Positions 63,661 to 64,000 of a DNA stretch of 64,000 bases are shown in pieces. The DNA is taken from the NCBI GenBank assembly GCA_033961575.1, contig CM066732.1:56242001-56306000 (forward strand), given 5' to 3'. The notes below the pieces were generated by a model. It saw nothing but the letters and a program-made list of their open reading frames with translations. It searched no databases and had not been told where the DNA came from. Each line of letters begins with the position of its first letter. The first letter of the stretch is position 1. Source of the DNA: Aselliscus stoliczkanus. Lineage: Eukaryota; Chordata; Mammalia; Chiroptera; Hipposideridae. A program made the translations under genes and the position numbers.

Positions 63661-63777
63661 TTTCTGTCTTCTTTTTTTCTTTCTGTGAGTCATTTTGAGT
63701 ATCTTTTGACTTCTTATCCAATTCACTAATTGTCCACTCATTTTGTGCACTTGTGTGGATTTTTACTGGAGCATATA

Positions 63778-64000
63778 CAGTTGACTGTTGAACAACATGG
63801 GGTTGAACTGCACAGGTCCACTTATACATTGGTTTTACTTAAAATGAAAAATTTACTTAAAATCCAAGTATAAAGTGACTCACTTAGTTCAAATCTGTGT
63901 TGCTTAAGGGTCAACTGTATTTTTGATTTGCAGAGGGCCGACTTAAGTTATACTTGGATTTTCGACTGCATTGGTGGTCTGCACTCCTAACCCCCCAGTT
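63778..64000. mobile_element. Tigger-like (mariner/pogo) DNA transposon, cut by the window end
   Basis: Begins ACAGTTGACTGTTGAACAAC followed by GGTTGAACTGCACAGGTCCACT, the terminal wording of Tigger-type MITEs. Inner sequence reads AAGTTATACTTGGATTTTCG and CTCCTAACCCCCCAGTT, which is the start of the opposite terminal repeat. The rest lies outside the window. A second internal GGGTCAACTGTA at 63908 suggests a rearranged or doubled end. Confidence 0.75.

Overview
The window is mammalian nuclear DNA. It has split genes with consensus GT-AG introns, CpG-island promoters, LINE-1 3' ends, MIR fragments and many recent tRNA-derived SINEs flanked by target-site duplications. Gene content, order and strand match the human 16q24.3 block: CPNE7(+), DPEP1(+), CHMP1A(-), SPATA33(+), CDK10(+), SPATA2L(-), VPS9D1(-). 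The recent SINEs form two tRNA-like groups that begin GGCCGGCC and end in short A-rich tails. From memory they resemble bat SINEs, perhaps those of a rhinolophoid lineage. I am sure it is a placental mammal, only moderately sure it is a bat, and I do not name a species.

Layout. 1-4850: 3' part of CPNE7, carrying two apparent frame breaks. 4990-5317: a hAT-like element. 5318-16900: intergenic DNA with a SINE, a MIR and simple repeats. 17056-22264: complete DPEP1 (10 coding exons, 410 aa). 22676-23512: a large CA-rich tandem array. 26982-32107: complete CHMP1A (7 coding exons, 196 aa, minus strand). Around 31.8-32.6 kb: the CHMP1A CpG island, from which SPATA33 probably also starts. 32.6-39.2 kb: SINE- and L1-rich DNA leading to the terminal coding exon of SPATA33 (39207-39418). 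42034-48666: complete CDK10 (13 coding exons, 360 aa). 49987-52827: complete SPATA2L (2 coding exons, 411 aa, minus), whose 3' end meets the CDK10 3' end. 56604-62320: the last 11 coding exons of VPS9D1 (minus); its 5' exons lie beyond the right edge. The right end is a SINE cluster and a Tigger-like DNA transposon.

The genes do not form one pathway. CHMP1A (ESCRT-III) and VPS9D1 (Rab GEF-type domain) both act in endosomal membrane traffic. CDK10 is a cyclin-M-dependent kinase, SPATA2L a CYLD-binding adaptor relative, DPEP1 a GPI-anchored dipeptidase, CPNE7 a copine, and SPATA33 a sperm mitochondrial and calcineurin adaptor. I found no CRISPR array, operon or prokaryotic defence system. The main points of interest are possible CPNE7 decay, a duplicated CDK10 exon fragment, lineage changes at functional motifs in SPATA33, DPEP1 and CDK10, and tandem arrays inside introns and promoters.
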